64,000 nucleotides of DNA from assembly GCA_002392745.1 (NCBI GenBank), contig DGHR01000018.1, positions 2,744 to 66,743 of the forward strand. Direction: 5' to 3'. Shown in pieces: positions 36,341-44,371 of this stretch. The notes beneath the pieces are model-generated. The model was not told the DNA's origin and ran no database searches. It saw nothing but the letters and a program-made list of their open reading frames with translations. This DNA comes from Bacteroidales bacterium UBA3843 (lineage in GTDB: Bacteria > Bacteroidota > Bacteroidia > Bacteroidales > Paludibacteraceae). A program made the position numbers and the translations under genes. Within the stretch, counting starts at the first letter, position 1. Each line of letters opens with the position of its first letter.

Positions 36341-36838
36341 TTAGAATCCGGAGTTAAGACCGCGGATAATGCCTGCAGCCTCAAGCGCCTTGCGCAAGTC
36401 GTCTTTGCGGACGCTCACGGTAACGCCTACCTTGTATTCCCGACCTACCTTGACAACCTCGGTCGTGCCTTCCATGATAGAGGCGTATTTCTGAAACTCG
36501 CCTCCCTCGGAGAAGAAACTGTCAAAATACTCCTTGTTTTGTGTCTCGGCACCCGGAGTGTTGGCCAGCGGACGCTGCGATACACAACCCTGACCGCCGC
36601 CGTAACCTTTGAATATAACACCATGTACTGCGTTTTTGCGGCATTGGTTCTCCGCTATCGAGGCGCTTTTGCTATAGCTCCATACCTTCACCAGATAAGT
36701 GCCCTGAATAGCATTGCCGGCACACTCAATCTCATAGCGGAACTGGTTGGTGTCTTTGTCCGCTTTTTTCTGTCTTAGACCTGCAAATACCGGCAAACTC
36801 AAAGCTACTGCCAGTAACGAAATAAGGATTTTTTTCAT
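36341..36838 (-). CDS. Small secreted protein, first gene of the envelope operon
   Basis: The 165-aa product has a signal peptide (MKKILISLLAVALSLPVFA). It contains SASIAENQCRKNAVHGVIFKG, in which small residues and Cys precede a conserved A-V-x-G-V-I-F-x-G motif also found in the lipoprotein encoded downstream (AVEEVIFDG). It begins an operon of five secreted proteins with a strong promoter. Function unknown. Confidence 0.75.
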   Translation of the reverse strand: MKKILISLLAVALSLPVFAGLRQKKADKDTNQFRYEIECAGNAIQGTYLVKVWSYSKSASIAENQCRKNAVHGVIFKGYGGGQGCVSQRPLANTPGAETQNKEYFDSFFSEGGEFQKYASIMEGTTEVVKVGREYKVGVTVSVRKDDLRKALEAAGIIRGLNSGF

Positions 36839-36881
36839 ATGGGTGGTATTGTTTTATAGTGAAATCTTTCCGTAGTCGCTG

Positions 36882-36913
36882 CAAAGGTACGGAAAAAAAA
36901 TGACATATGCAAA
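36882..36913 (-). promoter_or_regulatory. Promoter of the five-gene envelope operon
   Basis: TTTG (36910-36913), 20-nt spacer, TACCTTTG (36882-36889) on the minus strand. Confidence 0.85.
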
Positions 36914-36927
36914 TAAAAATGGTATTT

Positions 36928-38016
36928 TTATTGAAACATCAGGCAGGCACCGACCTGACTGTAGTTGTCAATGCTGCGGAACTGACCATAAGGACAGTTG
37001 CCGTGATAGAGGCGCAGGCCGAAAGCGATGCGCGAGAAATAGCCGTCGTATCCCGGGGTGTTGTAGCGCGCGCCTATGAAAATATTATAGGTGAATACGC
37101 GTTTTTCTTTCTGCAGGTTTTTCGGGTCGTCCGATTTGCGGACACTCAGGTCAAAACCATAGCACTCACGGTTGCGAATCTCTGCGGAGGCGATCCCTTG
37201 AAAACCGTGCCGGCTGGTGGGAGACTGGTATTGGTATTGCAGATATACTTCCCACGGGTTGCGTTGGGTGTATGGCACTTTGTCTGTGCCCTTTATATCC
37301 ACCAGCGAGGCATCACCGGCATCCGGGTCCATGTTGTACCAGCCGCCATGCCAGAGTACCATCAGCCCCACGCGGAAACAATGATTCTCCGCGTAGCGGT
37401 CTTCGGCCTCGTTCAGTGTGAAAACAAATTCAGTGTAGTTATAGGATACATTTACGCGACGGATAGCGTAGTCGCGGTCGATTGAGCGGATTTGCAATTC
37501 GTCCCCTATATGCGTGGACTCATGTTTGAACGGGCTCCATTGGATGGAGTAGTTCTTCGCAAAACCTTTGTTCAGCCGATGGAGAAAAGTGACACTCGGG
37601 ATGCCTATCCTGTAGTCGGTGTCCACGATAGGAGACGTACTGAAATCAAAGAAGTCCATCCATAGGTTGGCGCTCATCGCCCATGTGACGTTCAGGGCAT
37701 ACGTGCTGTCCGCCAGATTGCCTGTCCATATGGGCAGGTTGATGCCGAATAGCCCCGTGGTCTGCCAGCGGTAGGATGAGTTGTGGGCTCCGAAATCATA
37801 CACCGGACGGTTGGTCGCATACGGGATGTCCAGCCGAACGAAATTCGGGTGCATGTCGGCGTACAGACTCTGGCCGAAAGGCGCAAAACGGAAGAATCCG
37901 CGCGCCGCTGGATTGGATGAACTAGCACTGAGACCGCGTCCTTTGACAGACGCGGTCCCTGCGCTAAGCGTAATCGCCATCAGCGCAAATAGCACTATGA
38001 GCGATTGACGTTTCGT
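36928..38016 (-). CDS. Outer-membrane beta-barrel-like protein with odd start codon
   Basis: The product (about 355-362 aa) is rich in alternating aromatic and polar strands and ends VGACLMFQ, as expected for an outer-membrane barrel. No family is recognised. A normal signal peptide is only obtained if translation begins at ACG (38014-38016), giving x-KRQSLIVLFALMAITLSA; the first legal codon in frame is GTG at 37995, which would remove the positive residues. A TAA lies directly upstream, so no ATG is available. It follows the 160-aa barrel gene after 4 bp. Confidence 0.7.
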   Translation of the reverse strand, partial: TKRQSLIVLFALMAITLSAGTASVKGRGLSASSSNPAARGFFRFAPFGQSLYADMHPNFVRLDIPYATNRPVYDFGAHNSSYRWQTTGLFGINLPIWTGNLADSTYALNVTWAMSANLWMDFFDFSTSPIVDTDYRIGIPSVTFLHRLNKGFAKNYSIQWSPFKHESTHIGDELQIRSIDRDYAIRRVNVSYNYTEFVFTLNEAEDRYAENHCFRVGLMVLWHGGWYNMDPDAGDASLVDIKGTDKVPYTQRNPWEVYLQYQYQSPTSRHGFQGIASAEIRNRECYGFDLSVRKSDDPKNLQKEKRVFTYNIFIGARYNTPGYDGYFSRIAFGLRLYHGNCPYGQFRSIDNYSQVGACLMFQ

Positions 38017-38020
38017 TTAC

Positions 38021-38503
38021 TTAGAATTTGTAGCGGACACCGAGGCCAAGACCTGCGCCGTAAACATCATAGCCGAAGGCTGCACCGCCTCCGTTATAGC
38101 CAAATGCTACACCGAGGGTCGGACGGAAATCCAGCGACAGTTGGAGCGGGAACCAGAAGTCGTACTCAATACCGAAACGACCGGCTGCACCAATGAAACC
38201 TACACCGTTGGCCACCCAAGTGGTCTGGAAAGCACCACCGACACCCATGTACCAGTGCCACTCACCCTTCTCGTTCCAAGGTACGGTAGCACCGAACGGA
38301 TCGATCCAGTCATAAGTACAAGCAGCCTCCAAACGGTTGAAACCCGGAACACCGACTTCGAGAGAAATCATGTTACCGCTACCCAAACCGTGCTCATAAG
38401 AAACTTCTGCTCCGTAACCAATACGGGCACCGATTGCACGGGGCTGTGCATAAGCAGTGATGCTTGCTAAAGCAAGAACTGCAACGAATAAAAATTTCTT
38501 CAT
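38021..38503 (-). CDS. Small outer-membrane beta-barrel protein
   Basis: The 160-aa product has a signal peptide (..LASITAYA-QP) followed by Gly/aromatic-rich strands (RIGYGAEVSYEHGLG, GLGLGVRYKF) and a C-terminal Phe, the usual BAM recognition residue. It resembles small opacity-type barrels. Function unknown. It is cotranscribed with the larger barrel gene. Confidence 0.8.
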   Translation of the reverse strand: MKKFLFVAVLALASITAYAQPRAIGARIGYGAEVSYEHGLGSGNMISLEVGVPGFNRLEAACTYDWIDPFGATVPWNEKGEWHWYMGVGGAFQTTWVANGVGFIGAAGRFGIEYDFWFPLQLSLDFRPTLGVAFGYNGGGAAFGYDVYGAGLGLGVRYKF

Positions 38504-38616
38504 AATGTTAAATTAATGAATTATAAAATAGAAATTGTTAAAAAATGTGATTAGAGTCACTTAATTTATTTTTCATTTCGTATTTTTGTCTTTCGACTTC
38601 TCTTCTCCCATCCTCC

Positions 38617-38700
38617 CTTTCCCCTCCCTTGAGGGGTGAAGAGCTCTGCTCGATCGGACTGCCGGTGGCCGTCCGTAGAACTCCCTCGGGGTGGGGGGGA
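38617..38700. repeat. Long GC-rich element (family E, about 85 bp)
   Basis: Starts with CCCCTCCCTTGAGGGGTG, contains CGATCGG and CCGGTGGCCGTCCG and ends in a G run. It abuts the stop codon of the GGGtGRT gene. Confidence 0.55.
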
Positions 38701-38701
38701 T

Positions 38702-39712
38702 TTACTTGTTCAGAGCCAGTGCTACGTTTACTGCGCAGGCTACGGTGCAACCTACCATCGGGTTGTTTCCGATGCCCAGGAAGCCCATCATCTCTACGTG
38801 TGCCGGAACGGAGCTCGAACCTGCGAACTGTGCGTCGCTGTGCATACGGCCGAGGGTGTCGGTCATACCATACGAAGCAGGACCTGCTGCCATGTTATCC
38901 GGGTGCAGCGTACGGCCTGTACCGCCGCCCGAAGCTACGCTGAAATACGGCTTGCCGGCCAGGATACGCTCTTTCTTGTACGTACCTGCTACCGGGTGCT
39001 GGAAGCGTGTCGGGTTGGTCGAGTTACCGGTGATGCTGACATCCACGTTCTCGTGCCAGAGAATAGCCACGCCCTCGCGAACGTCGTCTGCGCCATAGCA
39101 GTTAACCTTTGCACGCGGACCGTCGCTGTACGCTTTCTTGCGCACAATCTTCAGTTCGCCCGTGAAATAGTCAAACTCGGTCTGTACATAGGTGAAACCG
39201 TTGATACGGCTGATAATCATCGCAGCGTCTTTGCCCAGACCGTTCAGAATGCAGCGGAGCGGGTTCTTACGCACCTTGTTTGCCATCTCGGCAATCTTGA
39301 TAGCGCCTTCAGCGGCTGCGAAAGACTCGTGGCCGGCGAGGAATGCAAAGCACTGGGTCTCCTCGCGCAGCAGACGGGCTGCCAGATTACCGTGACCGAT
39401 ACCTACCTTGCGGTCGTCAGCCACCGAACCCGGGATACAGAAGGACTGCAGACCGATACCGATTGCCTCGGCAGCGTCAGCGGCGTTCTTGCAGCCTTTC
39501 TTCAGCGCAATAGCGGTACCTACTACGTAAGCCCACTTGGCGTTCTCAAAACATATACGTTGGGTCTCCTCGCAGGTCTGATAAGGATCGAGGCCGTATT
39601 GTTCGCAAATCTGGTTGGCCTCCTCGATGGAAGCGATACCGTTAGCGTTCAGAGCGGCGAGAATCTGTTTCTCGCGGCGGTCTTGCGACTCAAATTTTAC
39701 TTCACGAATCAT
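38702..39712 (-). CDS. GGGtGRT protein
   Basis: The 336-aa product contains the name-giving motif GGGTGRTLHPDNMAAGP and ends with MVGCTVACAVNVALALNK. Such proteins occur in anaerobes next to a NifU-like scaffold, as here (12 bp gap). A role in iron-sulfur or redox metabolism is inferred from context; the reaction is not known to me. Confidence 0.88.
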   Translation of the reverse strand: MIREVKFESQDRREKQILAALNANGIASIEEANQICEQYGLDPYQTCEETQRICFENAKWAYVVGTAIALKKGCKNAADAAEAIGIGLQSFCIPGSVADDRKVGIGHGNLAARLLREETQCFAFLAGHESFAAAEGAIKIAEMANKVRKNPLRCILNGLGKDAAMIISRINGFTYVQTEFDYFTGELKIVRKKAYSDGPRAKVNCYGADDVREGVAILWHENVDVSITGNSTNPTRFQHPVAGTYKKERILAGKPYFSVASGGGTGRTLHPDNMAAGPASYGMTDTLGRMHSDAQFAGSSSVPAHVEMMGFLGIGNNPMVGCTVACAVNVALALNK

Positions 39713-39724
39713 AGTCTCTCCTCC

Positions 39725-40426
39725 TTAGTTTTTGCGTGGATCAATCGATTTAACTGCACCTTGCTCTTTGGTCGTGCGGCCGTAGGTTCCGGTTACGCTC
39801 TTCAGTGCCTCGTCAGCGGGAACACCCTTCTTCACGGCGTCCATGAACTTGCCCATGTGTACGTACTCATATCCGCAAACCTCGTTGTCCTCGTCCAGGA
39901 ACTCCTTGGTGATATAACCCTCGGTCAACTGCAGGTAACGAACGCCTTTGGCTTTGGTCGAATACAGCGTACCGCACTGGCTAACCAGTCCTTTGCCCAG
40001 ATCTTCCAGACCGGCACCAATGGCCAGACCGCCCTCCGAGAATGCGCTCTGTGTACGACCGTAAACGATCTGCAGGAACAACTCGCGCATAGCGGTGTTG
40101 ATGGCATCGCATACGAGGTCTGTGTTCAGTGCCTCCAGGATGGTCTTGCCCGGCAGAATCTCAGCCGCCATGGCAGCAGAGTGCGTCATACCGGAGCAAC
40201 CGATGGTCTCTACCAAAGCCTCCTCAATGATTCCGTCTTTTACGTTCAGACTGAGTTTGCAGCAACCCTGTTGCGGTGCGCACCAGCCGATTCCGTGCGT
40301 CATACCGGAGATGTCCTTTATCTCCGTAGCCTTCACCCATTTGCCCTCTTCGGGAATAGGGGCCGGTCCGTGCTTCGGACCTTTCGCTACCACGCACATT
40401 TCTTGTACTTCTTTCGAATAAATCAT
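39725..40426 (-). CDS. NifU-like iron-sulfur scaffold protein
   Basis: The 233-aa product has conserved cysteines in GWCAPQQGCCKLSL, IGCSGMTHSAAMAAE and ALNTDLVCDAINTAMRELFLQ, typical of the IscU/NifU scaffold group that assembles 2Fe-2S clusters. It is first in a two-gene operon with the GGGtGRT gene and has a strong promoter about 110 bp upstream. Confidence 0.85.
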   Translation of the reverse strand: MIYSKEVQEMCVVAKGPKHGPAPIPEEGKWVKATEIKDISGMTHGIGWCAPQQGCCKLSLNVKDGIIEEALVETIGCSGMTHSAAMAAEILPGKTILEALNTDLVCDAINTAMRELFLQIVYGRTQSAFSEGGLAIGAGLEDLGKGLVSQCGTLYSTKAKGVRYLQLTEGYITKEFLDEDNEVCGYEYVHMGKFMDAVKKGVPADEALKSVTGTYGRTTKEQGAVKSIDPRKN

Positions 40427-40534
40427 GTTGTGATATGTGTTGTTTGTTAATAGATTTTGTATTCTTTAGCGTTTGTGTACCGCTCATTCATGCGCGGCAT
40501 CTGCTTCTGTTTCACTCGCACACATTTTGCGCTG

Positions 40535-40566
40535 CAAAATTACTGCTTTTTTTTGGAATATGCAAG
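40535..40566 (-). promoter_or_regulatory. Promoter of the NifU-like/GGGtGRT operon
   Basis: CTTG (40563-40566), 20-nt spacer, TAATTTTG (40535-40542) on the minus strand. The leader is about 100 nt. Confidence 0.8.
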
Positions 40567-40612
40567 TGCGTGCGCGTTTTTTCCTGAAAAATGTGTTTTT
40601 TGTGCAACAGAA

Positions 40613-40644
40613 TTTGCATATTTGAAAAAAATATAGTATCTTCG
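40613..40644 (+). promoter_or_regulatory. Promoter of the 109-aa gene
   Basis: TTTG (40613-40616), 20-nt spacer, TATCTTCG (40637-40644; one base off TAnnTTTG). Confidence 0.6.
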
Positions 40645-40705
40645 CTCCCGATTTTCCGTTTCATTTTATTCTCCTTGATATTTCTCGTATAGGTAGCCAA
40701 ATCAG

Positions 40706-40749
40706 ACTAGCGAGACACTATCGAGAGAGAATCGGATCGAGAGTATCTC
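40706..40749. repeat. Four-unit 11-bp array in the leader of the 109-aa gene
   Basis: ACTAGCGAGAC, ACTATCGAGAG, AGAATCGGATC, GAGAGTATCTC; the last two are diverged. It lies within the transcribed leader. Confidence 0.5.
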
Positions 40750-40791
40750 GGAATTAAATCGGGGGCAAGACCTATCTGAACAGCAACCAAT

Positions 40792-41121
40792 ATGGGAAAA
40801 GTAACATTAAATAAAAAATTCAAGACCTACACTGGCAAACTGCCGCCTAATGGACATCGTTTCTATCTCACCAACCGTTTCGGTCAGGAGGTCATTTCGC
40901 ACATGCCCGAACACCGTGATCCGGATGCCGTAACCGATGCACAACGCCAAGCCTTCCAACTCATCAAAGAAGCCTCGGCAAAAGCCGATGCCGACCTCCG
41001 TGATCCGGTCAAGCATGACGAGTGGCTCAAAAAATGGCACGACTCGCTTTCCAACCATCGTGCCAAACACTACAAAACCCTCCGTGGCTTCGTCATCGCC
41101 TCCATCCGCAAACAACTTTAG
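40792..41121 (+). CDS. Conserved-looking 109-aa protein of unknown function
   Basis: The product is basic, soluble and helical (HDEWLKKWHDSLSNHRAKHY), without signal peptide or known motif. It has its own promoter and a long structured leader. Function unknown. Confidence 0.7.
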   Translation: MGKVTLNKKFKTYTGKLPPNGHRFYLTNRFGQEVISHMPEHRDPDAVTDAQRQAFQLIKEASAKADADLRDPVKHDEWLKKWHDSLSNHRAKHYKTLRGFVIASIRKQL

Positions 41122-41537
41122 TATCGCCCATACATGGGCGATCAACTCATCCGCTTTGGGGGCTCGCCGCATAGGCGGTTTAGCGTCTCGCATCCGCCCT
41201 CTGCGTGCGGACAATTCTTATCTCGCTTCGCTCGAACGATTACTTCGCCCTCGCGTCCGTCACTTTGTCTATTGCGTCCGAATTGTATTCGGACATAGCC
41301 AAACGCGCCGCCCCGCCCGTTTCGTGCTCAATGCGGTCGTGACCCGTGCGGAGCGTATGTCCATTTCGGCGGATTGTATCCGCCATTTTTTAGCTGTTAC
41401 CTTCGGTTATGATTCTGGCTTTGTTAATTAGTGCGGATATTATCCGTCCTTCTATGTCCATTCCGCCCGATGTCATCGGGCACAAAACAGCAGCGACATC
41501 TCTGCCGCCGCTAACATGTTCTAAATATTTATAGAAA
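41122..41537. other. Gene-free stretch with a series of small hairpins
   Basis: Five short perfect hairpins occur in about 360 bp: 41124-41141 (TCGCCCAT/ATGGGCGA), 41276-41294 (GTCCGAAT/ATTCGGAC), 41368-41384 (GGCGGAT/ATCCGCC), 41434-41446 (CGGAT/ATCCG) and 41465-41481 (GCCCGAT/ATCGGGC). Four have a 3-nt centre flanked by AT. The third is followed by a T run and may end the transcript of the 109-aa gene. Confidence 0.6.
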
Positions 41538-42314
41538 TTACTCGTAGTATTCAATTTCTCTAGTATATGTATATTCAAAATGTCCAATAGGAATGTTTCG
41601 TACTTCTGTCCAAACGGTCCAATTTCCGTATTTGTCAAATTTCCGGAAACGGGAGTGTTCTTCTTTTCCCTTAATTTCTATGAGTTGCCCTTGATTGTTG
41701 AGGATGTATTTTTTATCAGGTCTTTTTCCGTAATCCTTGCTTGATTCATGCTCTACGTAGCTACCATCAGGGAGGTATTCATATGTTCTTGTGGTTTCAT
41801 TACCGCGTGAATTATGATTATACCACATTGTTATCCTGTTGAGAGAGTCATACTCGCATCGATATCTTAACTGAAATACGCTATCATGTTTTATGTAATT
41901 CTCAATCATTTTACCCTGCTCATTATAGACAATGGAATCTGCTCTGAATAGCTTTCCGTCTCTATAAAATCTAACATAAATCTTATTGCCCAGGGAATCT
42001 AATTGTGTTTGTTTAAATTTGCCTTTTATGAGACCTTTCTGATTGTAGTAATAATCCATATAAACATTGTTAATGGTATATTGTCGCACATAACTATCAT
42101 CCATAATCTTTCCATCGTGGTATATAGCAAATTCGGTTAATCTTCCAATAGAATCATACCAGTATTTCCATACCCGAGTCCCTGCTTGCTTACTAGACAT
42201 GGTCATCATTTTGACAGGTCCCTTGACATTTTCTGTATGATCTTTAATACTTGCAGCATAAGTATTAACCATGCCACAAAGGATTAGCATGCAAAATAGA
42301 GTAATTTTTTTCAT
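41538..42314 (-). CDS. Secreted YD/RHS-like repeat protein
   Basis: The 258-aa product has a signal peptide (MKKITLFCMLILCGMVNTYA) and repeated short motifs of the type YDSLGR/YNEQGKM (YDSIGRLTEF, YNQKGLIKG, YNEQGKMIEN, YDSLNRITMW), as in RHS/YD or toxin-antitoxin-related MORN-like repeats. It is more AT-rich than its neighbours, which suggests acquisition or weak selection. Function unknown. Confidence 0.75.
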   Translation of the reverse strand: MKKITLFCMLILCGMVNTYAASIKDHTENVKGPVKMMTMSSKQAGTRVWKYWYDSIGRLTEFAIYHDGKIMDDSYVRQYTINNVYMDYYYNQKGLIKGKFKQTQLDSLGNKIYVRFYRDGKLFRADSIVYNEQGKMIENYIKHDSVFQLRYRCEYDSLNRITMWYNHNSRGNETTRTYEYLPDGSYVEHESSKDYGKRPDKKYILNNQGQLIEIKGKEEHSRFRKFDKYGNWTVWTEVRNIPIGHFEYTYTREIEYYE

Positions 42315-42373
42315 CTAATAAAAAGTATAATAATTGCAAATCTCAAATAAAGCAAACGCTTATTTTATCCATT

Positions 42374-42456
42374 AGCGCACACCTGCGCTTGTCTTTTTTA
42401 CCGAATGGCTTGCCTGCTCGGTTCTAAACCGCGTCGGCAAGCGACGATAGTTTTTT
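42374..42456 (+). other. Two plus-strand hairpins with T runs between divergent genes
   Basis: AGCGCA/TGCGCT (42374-42389) is followed by TGTCTTTTTT. GCTTGCC/GGCAAGC with an inner CGGTT/AACCG stem (42408-42442) is followed by a T run at 42451-42456. No plus-strand gene lies upstream. Confidence 0.45.
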
Positions 42457-42525
42457 AAGATTCGTTGCAAAATTACAACAAATGTTTGAAACATACAAGT
42501 TTATCTTTGAAAAAAGTGATTTTTG

Positions 42526-42557
42526 TTTGGTGGTTAGCGGAAAAATATGTAATTTTG
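42526..42557 (+). promoter_or_regulatory. Promoter of the LEA14-like lipoprotein gene
   Basis: TTTG (42526-42529), 20-nt spacer, TAATTTTG (42550-42557), 25 bp before the ATG. Confidence 0.85.
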
Positions 42558-42582
42558 CAACGTCAAACCAAATGAATGACTT

Positions 42583-43179
42583 ATGAAGCGAAATGTCAAG
42601 TCTCTATGCGCGTGCTTACTGGCGCTCGCTTTCTGCGGATGTTCGGTTGTGCAGGCCGTAAAACTCAAGGATTGCACCTACGAGTATAGCCATATTTCCG
42701 ATGTCACTTTTCTGGAAATGACGCGCAGCGAATTGCTGAGTATACAAGGCATAGCGCGTGTCACGCGCTTCATCAAAAGTCCGGACGAAACTGTTAGAAT
42801 GGGCTTCACGCTCCATATGAAAGTGACCAATCCCAATAAAGGTATCGCTTCCATGGAACGGCTCTATTACACGGTCTGCCTGGATGATTCGATACAAGTG
42901 GCTGATGGCTCTATACCGGCGAATTTTACGGTGCTGGGCGGCACATCCGCCGATTTGGCTCTACCTCTCAGTTTTAGCTTAAATCAACTATTCTCCGGAC
43001 AAAGCAAAGCCAGCGTGCGCAAATTGGCATGGAATGCGATAGGCCGTGGTGATTCGCCAAGCAAGATTACGGTAAATCTGCGCCCCGTTATTCGTGTCGG
43101 CGGCGCGGCGATGAGCATTCCCAAAAGTATTCCTTTGATTTTCGAATATCCTACTCCGCCAGAGGAACAGGAAAACTGA
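42583..43179 (+). CDS. LEA14-like (WHy domain) lipoprotein
   Basis: The 198-aa product has a lipoprotein signal (LLALAFCGC, Cys at about 20). The mature part (VRMGFTLHMKVTNPNKGIASMERLYYTVCLDD) has the layout of LEA type 2/WHy domains, with the typical N-P-N turn. Function in the envelope is unknown. Its 3' end overlaps the convergent glycosidase gene by 29 bp. Confidence 0.65.
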   Translation: MKRNVKSLCACLLALAFCGCSVVQAVKLKDCTYEYSHISDVTFLEMTRSELLSIQGIARVTRFIKSPDETVRMGFTLHMKVTNPNKGIASMERLYYTVCLDDSIQVADGSIPANFTVLGGTSADLALPLSFSLNQLFSGQSKASVRKLAWNAIGRGDSPSKITVNLRPVIRVGGAAMSIPKSIPLIFEYPTPPEEQEN

Positions 43180-44371
43180 CAATACTGTCACATACATTCC
43201 GCGGATTGCGAAGTAACGGACGGGTGGAGTAGAAGCATTCACCCGTTATTTCAGGAATAGTGCGGTTCAGTCGCATCTGACGACTTATCTCGTTGCCTTG
43301 CCCCCAAGGCGTTTTTTTGCTTGCATTCTCCAATCGGTATGGTGCCATGCCGACATAGAGTTTGCACTTTGTCCCGCGTACTTCGTTTGCCCACCAGTGG
43401 GCGAGCACTTCGTAATCAGCCACTTTCTTGCCGATTTCCCAGTAAAGTTGCGGCAGCACATAGTCTATCCAGCCCTGCTTGATCCACAGCCGTATGTCCG
43501 CGTACAAATCATCGTAATTGGTGATGCCTGCACGTGTGGCCGAACCCGTAGAATCGACACTCGCATTCCTCCATACGCCGAAAGGCGAGATGCCGAACTC
43601 GACGGAGTCTTTGCACTCCTTGATAGTGCGGCTGATGGCTTGAATAGCGAGGTTCACATTGTTTCTTCGCCAGTCCCCGATATCCGCAAATCCCCGCGGG
43701 GAACGCTCAAAAGAGGCGCTGTCCGGCAAGGGCTTGCCGCCTACGGGGTAGGGGTAGAAATAATCGTCCATATGAACGGCCTGAATGTCATAGCGCGAGA
43801 CGATATCTTGTACAATAGTACAAATCCATTCGCGCGTCTCGGGGAGCGCAGGGTCGAAATACCATTGTTTGTTGTATTCCCAGAACCATTCCGGATGTCT
43901 CCGGAAGATATGGTCCGCAGAGATCATCGATGTGTCCGTTTTGGCGAGATTCACACGGTACGGATTGAGCCATACATGCACTTCCATACCCCGTTTGTGC
44001 GCTTGGAAAATAGTCCACTCCAGAGGGTCCCATGCTTTCGACTTTTGACTTTCTGCTTTCGACTCTTCGCCCCACTCCCCCTGCTTTCCGGTCAGCCAAT
44101 GGGAAACGGGTTCGTATTCGCTGTAATAGAGCGCGTCGGCTGTAGGACGGACTTGGAAAATGATGGCATTGATGCCGAGGGATTGCAGCGAGTCAAGCAG
44201 AAAAACCATCTCTGCCTGTTGCATCTCGGTGTTGCCCACGGCTTCTGCGGACGGCCAGTCGATATTGGCGACGGTAGCTATCCACGCGCCCCTAAAGCCG
44301 ATTTCGGCTTTTAATGTACAAAGGGACAAACTGCAAAGTACAATGGTTACTATGTATCTGAAAACTCTCAA
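43151..44371 (-). CDS. Glycoside hydrolase-like GHL10 protein (DUF187/COG1649)
   Basis: The 406-aa product has a signal peptide and the COG1649 pattern: GFRGAWIATVANIDWPS, INAIIFQVRPTADALYYS, MEVHVWLNPYRVN, YDIQAVHMDDYFYPYP and FGISPFGVWRN. This TIM-barrel family is predicted to act on envelope or surface glycans. The start codon is TTG (44369-44371) inside a GAGAATT array that begins at the recF stop. Residues about 104-112 (SKAESQKSK) are encoded by a 28-bp array identical to one in recF. The signal-peptide region is itself built of heptamers (44318-44345). Confidence 0.82.
   Translation of the reverse strand: MRVFRYIVTIVLCSLSLCTLKAEIGFRGAWIATVANIDWPSAEAVGNTEMQQAEMVFLLDSLQSLGINAIIFQVRPTADALYYSEYEPVSHWLTGKQGEWGEESKAESQKSKAWDPLEWTIFQAHKRGMEVHVWLNPYRVNLAKTDTSMISADHIFRRHPEWFWEYNKQWYFDPALPETREWICTIVQDIVSRYDIQAVHMDDYFYPYPVGGKPLPDSASFERSPRGFADIGDWRRNNVNLAIQAISRTIKECKDSVEFGISPFGVWRNASVDSTGSATRAGITNYDDLYADIRLWIKQGWIDYVLPQLYWEIGKKVADYEVLAHWWANEVRGTKCKLYVGMAPYRLENASKKTPWGQGNEISRQMRLNRTIPEITGECFYSTRPLLRNPRNVCDSIVSFPVPLAE
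44035..44062 (-). repeat. Four heptamers in frame in the GHL10 gene (copy 1 of identical pair)
   Basis: On the minus strand TCGAAAG, CAGAAAG, TCAAAAG, TCGAAAG. All 28 bases are identical to 44649-44676 in recF and lie in the same reading frame. Confidence 0.9.
44318..44345 (-). repeat. Four heptamers in the signal-peptide coding region of the GHL10 gene
   Basis: ACAAAGG, GACAAAC, TGCAAAG, TACAATG, with CAA at a fixed place in each unit. Confidence 0.6.

Noticed and set aside
38538..38750. Minus-strand 70-aa ORF
   Set aside because: It consists of the GC-rich element read through in one frame and overlaps the GGGtGRT gene end.
40512..40700. Minus-strand 62-aa ORF
   Set aside because: It covers two promoters and is lysine-rich AT sequence without conservation clues.
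41390..41638. Minus-strand 82-aa ORF
   Set aside because: It overlaps the secreted repeat protein gene in another frame and the hairpin cluster; no start signals.
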